Positions 1 through 5,182 of a stretch of DNA of 5,182 nucleotides are shown here, piece by piece. A program made the translations under genes and the position numbers. Each line of letters starts with the position of its first letter. Position 1 is the first letter of the stretch. A model generated the notes under the pieces. It had not been told where the DNA came from and did no database searches. It saw only the letters and a program-made list of their open reading frames with translations. This DNA comes from Pseudomonadota bacterium (GTDB lineage: Bacteria > Pseudomonadota > Alphaproteobacteria > Sphingomonadales > Sphingomonadaceae). Where the stretch lies: positions 1 to 5,182 of the forward strand of contig JAKOWQ010000091.1 in the NCBI GenBank assembly GCA_029781465.1. Reading direction: 5' to 3'.

Positions 1-198
1 ATCGACCGCCACCCCGGTGCCGGTCGCGGCAGCAAGGTAGTTGGTCTTGACCAGCGAAAAGCCCAGGCCGACCAGAGCCGCCAGGCCGAAAACCGCCATA
101 TGGATCGCGAACGGGGTATCCACCGCGTTCACGAACATGAATATGGCGAACATGAGCGCGACCAGCCACAAGCCGGCGCGTGCCACTATCGATTCCAT
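1..198 (-). CDS. ccoN: Probable cbb3-type cytochrome c oxidase subunit I, N-terminal part (CcoN), cut by the window edge
   Basis: Only the first 66 codons are present; the gene continues beyond the left edge. The ATG is at 198-196, preceded at about 8 bases by a purine-rich stretch (GGGGGGAAG, minus strand) that serves as ribosome binding site. The peptide begins MESIVARAGLWLVALMF and shows two hydrophobic segments, about residues 9-23 and 32-52, joined by VNAVDTPFAIHM. This resembles the extra N-terminal membrane hairpin that precedes the oxidase core in many alphaproteobacterial CcoN proteins. CcoN is the haem-copper catalytic subunit of the high-affinity terminal oxidase in the inner membrane. 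The catalytic histidines would lie outside the window, so identity rests on N-terminal resemblance plus context: a divergent FNR box at 305-318 and an FnrL-type gene nearby, both typical of cco operons. It could be another small membrane protein; confidence is moderate. Confidence 0.6.
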   Translation of the reverse strand, partial: MESIVARAGLWLVALMFAIFMFVNAVDTPFAIHMAVFGLAALVGLGFSLVKTNYLAAATGTGVAVD

Positions 199-225
199 GA
201 GTTACTTCCCCCCTCATGCTTGGGT

Positions 226-251
226 TAAATCAGAATGCGGATAAATCAGAA
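226..251. repeat. Two-copy 10-base direct repeat in the ccoN leader
   Basis: TAAATCAGAA occurs at 226-235 and again at 242-251, a 16-base period (TTCTGATTTA twice when read in the ccoN direction). It lies in the AT-rich stretch between the proposed ccoN start site and its ribosome binding site, or just at the promoter. Tandem short repeats of this kind can be binding sites for a regulator, but 10 bases twice in AT-rich DNA may also be chance. Confidence 0.5.
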
Positions 252-255
252 AACG

Positions 256-284
256 CTAATATTGCCAAACTGATCCCCTTTCAA
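256..284 (-). promoter_or_regulatory. Candidate sigma-70 promoter for ccoN
   Basis: On the minus strand TTGAAA (284-279) and TATTAG (261-256) are separated by 17 bases. The -35 matches TTGACA at five of six positions and the -10 matches TATAAT at four of six. Transcription would start near 249, leaving a leader of about 50 bases before the ccoN ATG. The FNR box at 305-318 would then be centred near -62, close to the class I activation position known for FNR (-61.5). Assignment is by inspection only; the weak -10 is consistent with an activator-dependent promoter. Confidence 0.4.
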
Positions 285-304
285 CCCGGCATTGCAGCGC
301 CACA

Positions 305-318
305 TTGACCGGGATCAA
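305..318. promoter_or_regulatory. FNR/FnrL box between ccoN and ompW
   Basis: TTGACCGGGATCAA matches the FNR consensus TTGAT-N4-ATCAA at nine of the ten specified bases; only the fifth base differs. The matching regulator, with the E..SR recognition helix that reads this half-site, is encoded at 1165-1863. The site lies 106 bases upstream of the ccoN ATG and 150 bases upstream of the ompW ATG, so it can serve either gene or both. FNR control of cco operons and of ompW is established in other proteobacteria; that it acts here is inference. Confidence 0.75.
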
Positions 319-340
319 AACGGGTTTGGCTGTGGAAAAA

Positions 341-346
341 TACCTC
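341..346 (+). promoter_or_regulatory. Weak candidate -10 element for ompW
   Basis: If FNR activates ompW from the class II position (-41.5 relative to the box centre at 311.5), the -10 hexamer should fall at 341-346. The bases there are TACCTC, which keep only the leading TA of TATAAT, just after an A-run at 336-340. Position fits; sequence match is poor. The resulting leader would be about 116 bases. Treat as a positional prediction only. Confidence 0.2.
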
Positions 347-377
347 GAAATCCGCGGGAAATTGCGCAGGATCAATG

Positions 378-402
378 TTTGCACCCGCAGCATGGGCGCA
401 AA
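378..402 (+). other. Possible stem-loop in the ompW 5' leader
   Basis: TTTGC (378-382) can pair with GCAAA (398-402), and after one A-C mismatch CCC (384-386) pairs with GGG (394-396), leaving a seven-base loop (387-393). It lies between the predicted ompW start site and the ribosome binding site, so it could affect mRNA stability or translation. The stem is short and interrupted, and no known riboswitch or thermometer motif is recognised. Confidence 0.25.
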
Positions 403-468
403 GGCCCAGCGACGTCGCAACACTGAACGGCCGCACGGGGCGGCCAATGCGACGGCGGATGAGGGATC

Positions 469-1140
469 ATGAAGAAACTCACCATCGCGGCGGCCCTTGC
501 CACCGCTACCATGCTTTCCAGCCCGGCCCTGGCGGCCGACGCGGGTACCGTCCAGGTCAAGCTGATGGCCACCGGCGTCCTGCCCGACGGCAAGATCGAC
601 AAGGTCAACACCGACCTGATCGGCCTGCCTGCCGGTTCGCAGTCCACCGCCAATGACAATGTCGTGCCGACCCTGGCGATCGACTATTACGTCAGCCCGG
701 CAGTCTCGATTGAGACGATCTGCTGCTTCACCCAGCACCACGTTACGGGCGCCGGTGCGCTCGCTGGTGCGGATCTGGCTCAGCATGTCCTGATTCTCCC
801 GGCGACTGTGACGTTGAAGTATCACCTCGATGCCGGTCCGATCAAACCCTATGTCGGCGTTGGCCCCAGCGTTTTCTTCTACTTCTCGGAAAAGCCTGGC
901 GCCGATGCCATTGCTCTCGGTGCGGCCAAGCTCAAGATGGACAACAAGTTTGGCGTGGCCATCCAGGGCGGGTTCGACATTCCGGTCAACGACACCGGCA
1001 TGGGTATCTCGCTCGACGCCAAGAAGTACTTCATGAAGACCACCACCCATTTCTACACCGCAGGTGGGGTCGAAGCGCTTTCGACCACCCACAAGCTCGA
1101 TCCGTGGGTGATCTCGGGCGGCGTGTACTTCAGCTTCTGA
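469..1140 (+). CDS. ompW: OmpW-family outer-membrane protein
   Basis: Encodes a 223-residue protein, the usual OmpW size. It begins with a clear signal peptide: MKK, a hydrophobic stretch, then a PALA-AD cleavage site after about residue 22. The mature part shows OmpW landmarks in order: PTLAIDYYVSP (67-77), the ETICCFTQHH segment (82-91) where family members have an E..A..PF.H motif, LPATVTLKYHL (110-120), KPYVGVGPSVFFY (126-138), an FGVAIQGGFD strand (161-170) and the terminal DPWVISGGVYFSF (211-223), ending in the aromatic residue typical of BamA-inserted barrels. OmpW proteins are eight-stranded barrels thought to pass small hydrophobic compounds; the substrate here is unknown. The ATG is supported by GAGGG at 461-465. 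The gene diverges from ccoN and shares the intergenic FNR box. The mature protein has only two cysteines, adjacent at 85-86, close to His90-His91. Converges with fnrL, 24 bases apart. Confidence 0.88.
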   Translation: MKKLTIAAALATATMLSSPALAADAGTVQVKLMATGVLPDGKIDKVNTDLIGLPAGSQSTANDNVVPTLAIDYYVSPAVSIETICCFTQHHVTGAGALAGADLAQHVLILPATVTLKYHLDAGPIKPYVGVGPSVFFYFSEKPGADAIALGAAKLKMDNKFGVAIQGGFDIPVNDTGMGISLDAKKYFMKTTTHFYTAGGVEALSTTHKLDPWVISGGVYFSF

Positions 1141-1152
1141 GGTAATTGGGGT

Positions 1153-1179
1153 GCCGGGGCCGGTTCAGCCGGCCTCGGC
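1153..1179. terminator. GC-rich stem-loop between convergent ompW and fnrL, possible bidirectional terminator
   Basis: The arms 1153-1163 (GCCGGGGCCGG) and 1169-1179 (CCGGCCTCGGC) form an 11-pair stem, one pair being G-T, with the five-base loop TTCAG. It lies just past the ompW stop and overlaps the last codons of fnrL; the fnrL stop codon TGA (1167-1165) begins in the loop. Neither strand has a T-run after the stem, so it is not a canonical intrinsic terminator, but its strength and convergent placement suggest transcription end or 3'-end protection for both messages. Confidence 0.4.
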
Positions 1180-1863
1180 CGCCAGCCCTTGGCGGTCGAC
1201 GATAACGACCTCGCGGCGCGAGGGCAGATCGATCAGCCCTTCGGCCTTGAGCCGGGTGAACTGGCGGCTGACCGTTTCGATCGTCAATCCCAGCACGTCG
1301 GCGACCTGCTGGCGTGAAAAGGGCAGCGCAAATTTGCGCAGCGGCTGGCCCGGCGTCTCGATGCAGCCGGGTTCGACCAGCCTTTCGGACATTTCCAGCA
1401 GGAAACTGGCGACCTTTTCGCTCGCCGACTTGCGCCCCAACAGCAGCATCCAGCGCCGCGTGCGGTCGAGCTCGGCCAGGGTGCGCTGGAGCAGCTTGTG
1501 CTCAAGGCTGGGGTGCTCGCGCGCAAAGGCATCGAAATCCTTGCGGCTGAACACGCAGACCCGCGCCTCGGTCAGCGCGGTCACACCGTGGCCGCTGGTC
1601 GATCCGAACGGACGGCCGATGAAATCCGAGGGATAGACCACCCCGACAATCTGCTCGCGCCCGTCCTCGGTTCCGGTCGAAAGCTTGAGCACGCCTTCGA
1701 TGACATTGGCGACGAGAACCGAATCCTCGCCCTCCCACATCAGCGATTCGCCGGGGGTCAGCGTACGGCGCCGACCGATCGCGTTGAGCGCCTTGATCTC
1801 GTCGCCATCGAGCGAGGAGCAGATAGCGCGGTTGCGCACAACACAGGTATCGCACGAGATCAT
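1165..1863 (-). CDS. fnrL: FnrL-type oxygen-sensing transcription regulator (CRP/FNR family)
   Basis: A 232-residue CRP/FNR regulator. The N-terminus carries Cys4, Cys7 and Cys15 (CX2CX7C spacing, as in alphaproteobacterial FnrL) and a fourth Cys at 103 in EARVCVFSRKD, where FNR has its fourth cluster ligand. It should therefore bind an oxygen-labile 4Fe-4S cluster and dimerise without oxygen. The cyclic-nucleotide-like fold spans about 20-115, the dimer helix about 117-145, then the family signature GRKSASEKVASFLLEM (143-158) and a C-terminal helix-turn-helix (183-208) whose recognition helix TIETVSRQF keeps Glu196, Ser199 and Arg200, the residues that in FNR read TTGAT/ATCAA. A matching box lies at 305-318. 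The ATG at 1863 is firm because an in-frame TAG lies three codons upstream (1875-1873). The ribosome binding site is weak. It starts 38 bases past the fliA stop on the same strand, so it may be cotranscribed with flagellar genes. Cys167 is an extra cysteine in the linker. Confidence 0.9.
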   Translation of the reverse strand: MISCDTCVVRNRAICSSLDGDEIKALNAIGRRRTLTPGESLMWEGEDSVLVANVIEGVLKLSTGTEDGREQIVGVVYPSDFIGRPFGSTSGHGVTALTEARVCVFSRKDFDAFAREHPSLEHKLLQRTLAELDRTRRWMLLLGRKSASEKVASFLLEMSERLVEPGCIETPGQPLRKFALPFSRQQVADVLGLTIETVSRQFTRLKAEGLIDLPSRREVVIVDRQGLAAEAG

Positions 1864-1901
1864 GGCCGACGCCTATGCAGCGCCATTTGGCCGCACGCAA
1901 G

Positions 1902-2645
1902 TTAGATGATGTCCGCGATCCCCGCCAGCGCGGCTCGCAACTTCTCGAGTGCCTGGGCCTTCAGCTGGTGCACGCGGGGGATCGAAACGCCAAGGGTTTC
2001 GGCTATTTCCGAGAGGTTTAGCTCTTCGACGAAGTAGAGCTGGATCACCAGTTGCAGGCGCTCGGGCAGCGCCGCGATGGCCGCAACCACATGACCGCGC
2101 ATTTCCGCATCGGCCAGAATTTCGAGCGCATCGGGGCGCTGGTCGGCAAAGGCCGGATCGGTATCGGCATAGACCTCGTCGATGGATTCGAAGCGCAGCG
2201 GCTCGCTCGATCCGCGCAGCGCGGCCAGCTCGCCCTCGGAAATCCCGATCGCCTCGGCCAGCTCCCCCAGGTTGGGATCGCGCCCCAGCAAGGTGCGCAG
2301 GGCCGTCTCTTTCGCGGCAAGCATTCGCCGCCGCTCAACCGCGCCGCGCGAAAGCGGGACCTCGCGGCGGATCAGATCGACCATCGCCCCGCGCACCCTG
2401 AGCTTGGCATAGGCGGCAAAGCCATCCTCGGTCGGGCCGGTGTGGCGCTGCGCGGCCTCGGTCAGCGCGACCATCCCAGCCTGCATCAGGTCTTCGAGCT
2501 CGATCCCCGCGCGACCGGTACCGTGGGCATGCCAGGCCAGCCGCCGGACCATCGGTACGAAACGGCGAACCCGCTCGGCGGTGGCGGCACGGTAGGCTTC
2601 CTGGGCACCCGAATGGGCGGCAAGGCTCTTGTGGTCATGGATCAT
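1902..2645 (-). CDS. fliA: Flagellar RNA polymerase sigma factor FliA (sigma-28)
   Basis: Encodes 247 residues, the normal size for FliA. Region 2 covers about residues 24-98 and includes IELEDLMQAGMVALTEAAQR (48-67) and FAAYAKLRVRGAMVDLIRRE (76-95), the polymerase-binding and -10-recognition helices. Region 3 covers about 104-145 (DPNLGELAEAIGISEGEL). Region 4 covers about 190-240, with LPERLQLVIQLYFVEELNL (193-211) followed by the -35-recognition helix-turn-helix EIAETLGVSIPRVHQLKAQALEKLR (213-237). FliA directs polymerase to late flagellar and chemotaxis promoters. The frame stays open far upstream into flhA, but the ATG at 2645-2643 is chosen because it gives a normal FliA N-terminus and overlaps the flhA stop as ATGA, indicating translational coupling; no clear Shine-Dalgarno is visible. 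No anti-sigma FlgM gene is seen in the window. Downstream fnrL begins after 37 bases. Confidence 0.92.
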   Translation of the reverse strand: MIHDHKSLAAHSGAQEAYRAATAERVRRFVPMVRRLAWHAHGTGRAGIELEDLMQAGMVALTEAAQRHTGPTEDGFAAYAKLRVRGAMVDLIRREVPLSRGAVERRRMLAAKETALRTLLGRDPNLGELAEAIGISEGELAALRGSSEPLRFESIDEVYADTDPAFADQRPDALEILADAEMRGHVVAAIAALPERLQLVIQLYFVEELNLSEIAETLGVSIPRVHQLKAQALEKLRAALAGIADII

Positions 2646-4759
2646 GCAGGGACGCTTTCGGGTTCGGAATGGGTGTGGGGTTGCGGAAGGGCCGGGGCGG
2701 CAGGCGCGGAACCGCCGATCACCGCGACCACCTCGATCGGCTGTTCGGGCGGCAGTTCGGCGATCGAAAGCACCAGGATCGCAGGCGCGCGCAACCGCAG
2801 CAGCGCCGCGAGCGCGCGGCGGGCGCGCGGCTGGACGATCAGCGCCATCGGCGGCGCCCCGGCCCCGCGCTGGGCAACCAGCGCGGCGGCGTGTTCGCCG
2901 ATCGAACGGGCGAGATCGGGCTCGATCACCGGCTGGCCGGTGACGGGATCGCTCAGCCCCTGAACGATCGCCGCCTCTAGTCGGGCATCGAGCGTCAGCA
3001 CCGGCAGGCGCTCGCCCGGCGCGCAGATCCGCGCCACCAGCATGCCGCCCAGCGCGGCCCGCAACAGCTCGACCAGCGAATCGTGTTCGAGCGTTTGCTG
3101 GACTGCCTCGGACAGGGCCGAAAGGATCGGCATCGGATGGCCGATCGCGATCCCCTCTTCGAGCAGCGCGCGCAGCAGCCGGGTCAGCGCGGCAAGCGAG
3201 AGCGGCTGGGGATGGATCGTTTCGACCAGTCCGGCGGCATGTTCGCGCACCCCCTCGAGGATCGCCCTGACCTCGTCGGGGCCAAGCAGCGCCTGCGCCC
3301 GCTCGCCCAGCACCTGGTTGAGCTGGGTGGCAATCACGGTCGAGGCATCGACGGTCAGGAACCCTTCGGCCACGGCATGATCGCGCGCAGCGGGATCGAT
3401 CCACAGCGCCGGGCAGCCAAAACTGGGATCGCGTGCGGCCTCGCCCGTGAGCTTGTGGCCCTCGCGAACCTCGCCCGCGTCGATCGCCAGCACCTTGTCG
3501 GGGCGGATCGTCCCCCCGCCAAGCGGCACACCGCCCAGCACGATGCGGTAATCGCCAGGGGCAAGGTCAAGCGAATCGCGCACCCGGAACTGCGGCACGA
3601 CGAAGCCGAACAGCTGGCTGAGCTGCTTGCGCACCCCGGTGATCCGCGCCACCAGCGGCGAGCCGCGGCGATCGTCGACCAGATGGACCAGGCCGTAGCC
3701 CAGCTCGATCGTCACCAGGGTATGGTCGGAGACCTCGTCGAGCGCGATCCGCCCCGGATCGGCGGCGGCGGGCGGCTCCACCGTCCTTGCCGGACGCGCG
3801 GCGCGCGCTTCGAGCCGACGCCACAGCCATGCCGCCAGACCTGCTGCGGGCAGGAACACGCTTTGCGGCATCGCCGGGATCATCCCGATCGCGCCAAGGA
3901 TCACCGCCACTGGCAGCCAGGTGCCGGGATTGGCGAGCTGCCCGCCGATCTGCCCGGCCAGATCGCGGTTGTCGGCCACGCGGGTGACGATCACCGCCGC
4001 CGCGATCGAGAGCAACAGCGCGGGAACCTGCGCCACCAGCGCATCGCCCACCGCCAGGGTGATGTATTTCTGCGCCGCATCGCCCGCGCTGAGGCCGTGG
4101 CTGACCATGCCGAGCACGAAACCCGCAAGGATGTTCACCGCCAGGATCAGCACGGCGGCGATCGCATCGCCCTTCACGAACTTGCTGGCGCCGTCCATCG
4201 AGCCATAGAAATCGGCTTCGGTCGCAACCTCGCGGCGCCGTGCCTTGGCCTCGTCGGCGCTGAGCAGCCCCGCGGCGAGGTCGGCGTCGATCGCCATCTG
4301 CTTGCCCGGCAGGGCATCAAGGGTGAAACGCGCCGATACCTCGGAAACCCGCCCGGCGCCCTTGGTCACCACCACCATGTTGATGATCATCAGGATCATG
4401 AACACGAACAGCCCGACGACGAAATTGCCCCCGACCAGGAAGGCGCCAAAGGCCTCGATCACGTGCCCGGCCGCCGCGCCGCCCTGATGCCCGTTGACCA
4501 GGACCACGCGGGTCGAGGCGACGTTGAGCGACAGGCGCAGCAGCGTCGCGAACAGCAGCACCGATGGGAAGGACGAGAAATCGAGCGGCTTTTCCGCGTT
4601 CATAGCCGCCATCAGGATCGCCACGGAGAGCGCGATGTTGAGCACGAAAAACACGTCGAGCACCGCCGCCGGGGTTGGCACCACCATCAGGCAGATCAGC
4701 GCGAGAATCCCCGCGGGCAGCGCCAGCGCGGCGGGCTTGATCCGGGCAAAGGGGTTCAC
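2642..4759 (-). CDS. flhA: Flagellar type III export gate protein FlhA
   Basis: Encodes 705 residues, close to the usual 690-700 for FlhA. The N-terminal half (to about residue 315) is hydrophobic, with eight or so membrane spans. It contains the FHIPEP family signature: LLRLSLNVASTRVVLVNG (73-90), AFGAFLVGGNFVVGL (103-117) and TKGAGRVSEVSARFTLDALPGKQ without gaps (132-154). These are followed by MDGASKFVKGDAI (188-200), whose conserved aspartates are linked to proton-driven export. The cytosolic half (about 335-685) has IELGYGLVHLVD (351-362), the VRDSLDLAPGDYRIVLGGV region (393-411) and CPALWIDP with DASTVIATQLN (449-481), which docks export chaperone-substrate complexes. It forms the nonameric gate ring under the basal body. 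The start is GTG at 4759-4757, with AAGGGG eight bases upstream (4773-4768), overlapping the previous stop as GTGA. It ends in a Pro/His/Glu-rich tail (about 686-705) not expected to be conserved. Confidence 0.96.
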   Translation of the reverse strand: MNPFARIKPAALALPAGILALICLMVVPTPAAVLDVFFVLNIALSVAILMAAMNAEKPLDFSSFPSVLLFATLLRLSLNVASTRVVLVNGHQGGAAAGHVIEAFGAFLVGGNFVVGLFVFMILMIINMVVVTKGAGRVSEVSARFTLDALPGKQMAIDADLAAGLLSADEAKARRREVATEADFYGSMDGASKFVKGDAIAAVLILAVNILAGFVLGMVSHGLSAGDAAQKYITLAVGDALVAQVPALLLSIAAAVIVTRVADNRDLAGQIGGQLANPGTWLPVAVILGAIGMIPAMPQSVFLPAAGLAAWLWRRLEARAARPARTVEPPAAADPGRIALDEVSDHTLVTIELGYGLVHLVDDRRGSPLVARITGVRKQLSQLFGFVVPQFRVRDSLDLAPGDYRIVLGGVPLGGGTIRPDKVLAIDAGEVREGHKLTGEAARDPSFGCPALWIDPAARDHAVAEGFLTVDASTVIATQLNQVLGERAQALLGPDEVRAILEGVREHAAGLVETIHPQPLSLAALTRLLRALLEEGIAIGHPMPILSALSEAVQQTLEHDSLVELLRAALGGMLVARICAPGERLPVLTLDARLEAAIVQGLSDPVTGQPVIEPDLARSIGEHAAALVAQRGAGAPPMALIVQPRARRALAALLRLRAPAILVLSIAELPPEQPIEVVAVIGGSAPAAPALPQPHTHSEPESVPA

Positions 4760-5182
4760 AGCCCCAGCCCCTTGAGCCTGCCATAGGCGGCGCGGACATG
4801 GCCCGGCATCGCCGCTTCACCGCCACCGCCAAAGGCTGCTGCCAGGGTATCGGCCATCGACGGACGGGATGAAAACGCAATGTCCTGATTGCCGGGAATG
4901 CGCGAGGATGGGGGCATGCCAGGTGCCGGGCTCCCCCACCCCCATCCGGGCTCAGCGGGGGCGGCAAACGGGAACTCCGGCCCCGCATCCCCCATCGCCG
5001 CCGTCATCCGTGCGCGCAGCAGGTCCATCACCTGACCCAGCGAACGCGGCGCGCCGTTGGGACCAAAGAATACCGGGTGGTTGGCAGCGGCGGCCTGGGG
5101 CAGCAGCGACGCCGCGCTTTGCCCCGGATCGGCCGCCAATGCGGATAGGAACTTGCCCGCCCCCGCGGCGCCAAGGAAATGG
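4756..5182 (-). CDS. C-terminal part of a probable flagellum-linked lytic transglycosylase, cut by the window edge
   Basis: The last 141 codons of a gene entering from the right edge; no start is present, and the frame is open to the end of the window. The fragment begins HFLGAAGAGKFLSALAADPGQ and continues to LLPQAAAANHPVFFGPNGAPRSLGQVMDLLRARM. This HFLG..GA..FL...P...A..L.P.AA.AN..F pattern is what I recall following the SLT (goose-lysozyme-like) domain in many bacterial lytic transglycosylases, including those beside alphaproteobacterial flagellar genes. Such enzymes cleave peptidoglycan to let the rod and hook through the wall. The catalytic glutamate region would lie outside the window. 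The rest (about residues 55-141 of the fragment) is Pro/Gly/Ala-rich, including PGWGWGSPAPGMPP, and probably disordered. The gene ends in a GTGA overlap with flhA, so the two are translationally coupled. Identity is inferred from motif and context. Confidence 0.6.
   Translation of the reverse strand, partial: HFLGAAGAGKFLSALAADPGQSAASLLPQAAAANHPVFFGPNGAPRSLGQVMDLLRARMTAAMGDAGPEFPFAAPAEPGWGWGSPAPGMPPSSRIPGNQDIAFSSRPSMADTLAAAFGGGGEAAMPGHVRAAYGRLKGLGL

Noticed and set aside
237..244. GCGGATAA, resembling a sigma-28 -10 element (GCCGATAA), with TAAA nearby
   Set aside because: The TAAA at 226-229 is only 7 bases away where about 15 are needed, and it would point plus-strand transcription through a leader with no flagellar gene.
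270..284. Second FNR-like site, CTGAT...TTCAA
   Set aside because: The half-sites are five bases apart instead of four and each has a mismatch; the TTGAA part is better explained as the -35 of the ccoN promoter.
331..339. TGTGGAAAA, resembling a DnaA box
   Set aside because: It is a single imperfect copy with no clustered boxes or AT-rich unwinding region and no origin-associated genes.
256..1092. Long open frame on the minus strand opposite ompW
   Set aside because: It is antisense to a well-supported OmpW gene whose signal peptide and barrel motifs are intact; its translation is Arg/Gly/Asp-rich with no recognisable domain, as expected of a shadow frame in GC-rich DNA.
2646..3404. Upstream extension of the fliA frame into flhA
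   Set aside because: The added residues are Arg/Ala/Gly-rich and overlap conserved FlhA coding sequence; the ATG at 2645 gives a normal-length FliA with an ATGA overlap.
3083..4786. 567-codon open frame on the plus strand opposite flhA
   Set aside because: Its translation is rich in His, Arg, Asp and Gln without domain features, and it lies antisense to the entire conserved FlhA. High GC content keeps such frames open.
1..5182. A novel defence, mobile or biosynthetic system
   Set aside because: All 5182 bases are accounted for by well-known families and short intergenic DNA; there are no transposase, integrase, phage, toxin or array features, and no composition break apart from the regulatory gap at 199-400.

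Overview
The window reads as ordinary chromosome of a GC-rich, flagellated alphaproteobacterium. A Sphingomonadales-type organism is my best guess, from the mix of a cbb3-oxidase gene, an FnrL-type regulator, an OmpW porin and this flagellar gene order. That placement is inference from gene content and composition, not from a database match. I see no mobile element, CRISPR array, RNA gene or obviously foreign segment.

The left part (1-1140) is a divergent pair. On the minus strand is the first 66 codons of a membrane protein that looks like CcoN, subunit I of the high-affinity cbb3 cytochrome c oxidase; it runs off the left edge. On the plus strand is a complete OmpW-family outer-membrane beta-barrel gene. 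The 270-base region between them (199-468) is AT-richer than its surroundings. It holds an almost perfect FNR box at 305-318, a candidate sigma-70 promoter for the leftward gene, a weak -10 for the rightward gene, a 10-base direct repeat and a possible leader hairpin.

The right part (1165-5182) is all on the minus strand and read right to left. It contains the C-terminal 141 codons of a probable lytic transglycosylase, complete flhA (flagellar type III export gate), complete fliA (flagellar sigma-28), and an FnrL-type oxygen regulator with all four Fe-S cysteines. The first three are joined by 4-base start/stop overlaps, and fnrL follows fliA after only 37 bases. OmpW and fnrL converge over a GC-rich stem-loop near 1153-1179.

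The likely logic is as follows. The fnrL product senses low oxygen and acts on the FNR box between ccoN and ompW, giving microaerobic control of a high-affinity oxidase and an outer-membrane channel. Because fnrL sits at the end of a flagellar export/sigma-factor operon, oxygen sensing and motility may share transcripts. The gene families themselves are well known. What deserves a second look is the arrangement, not a new system.
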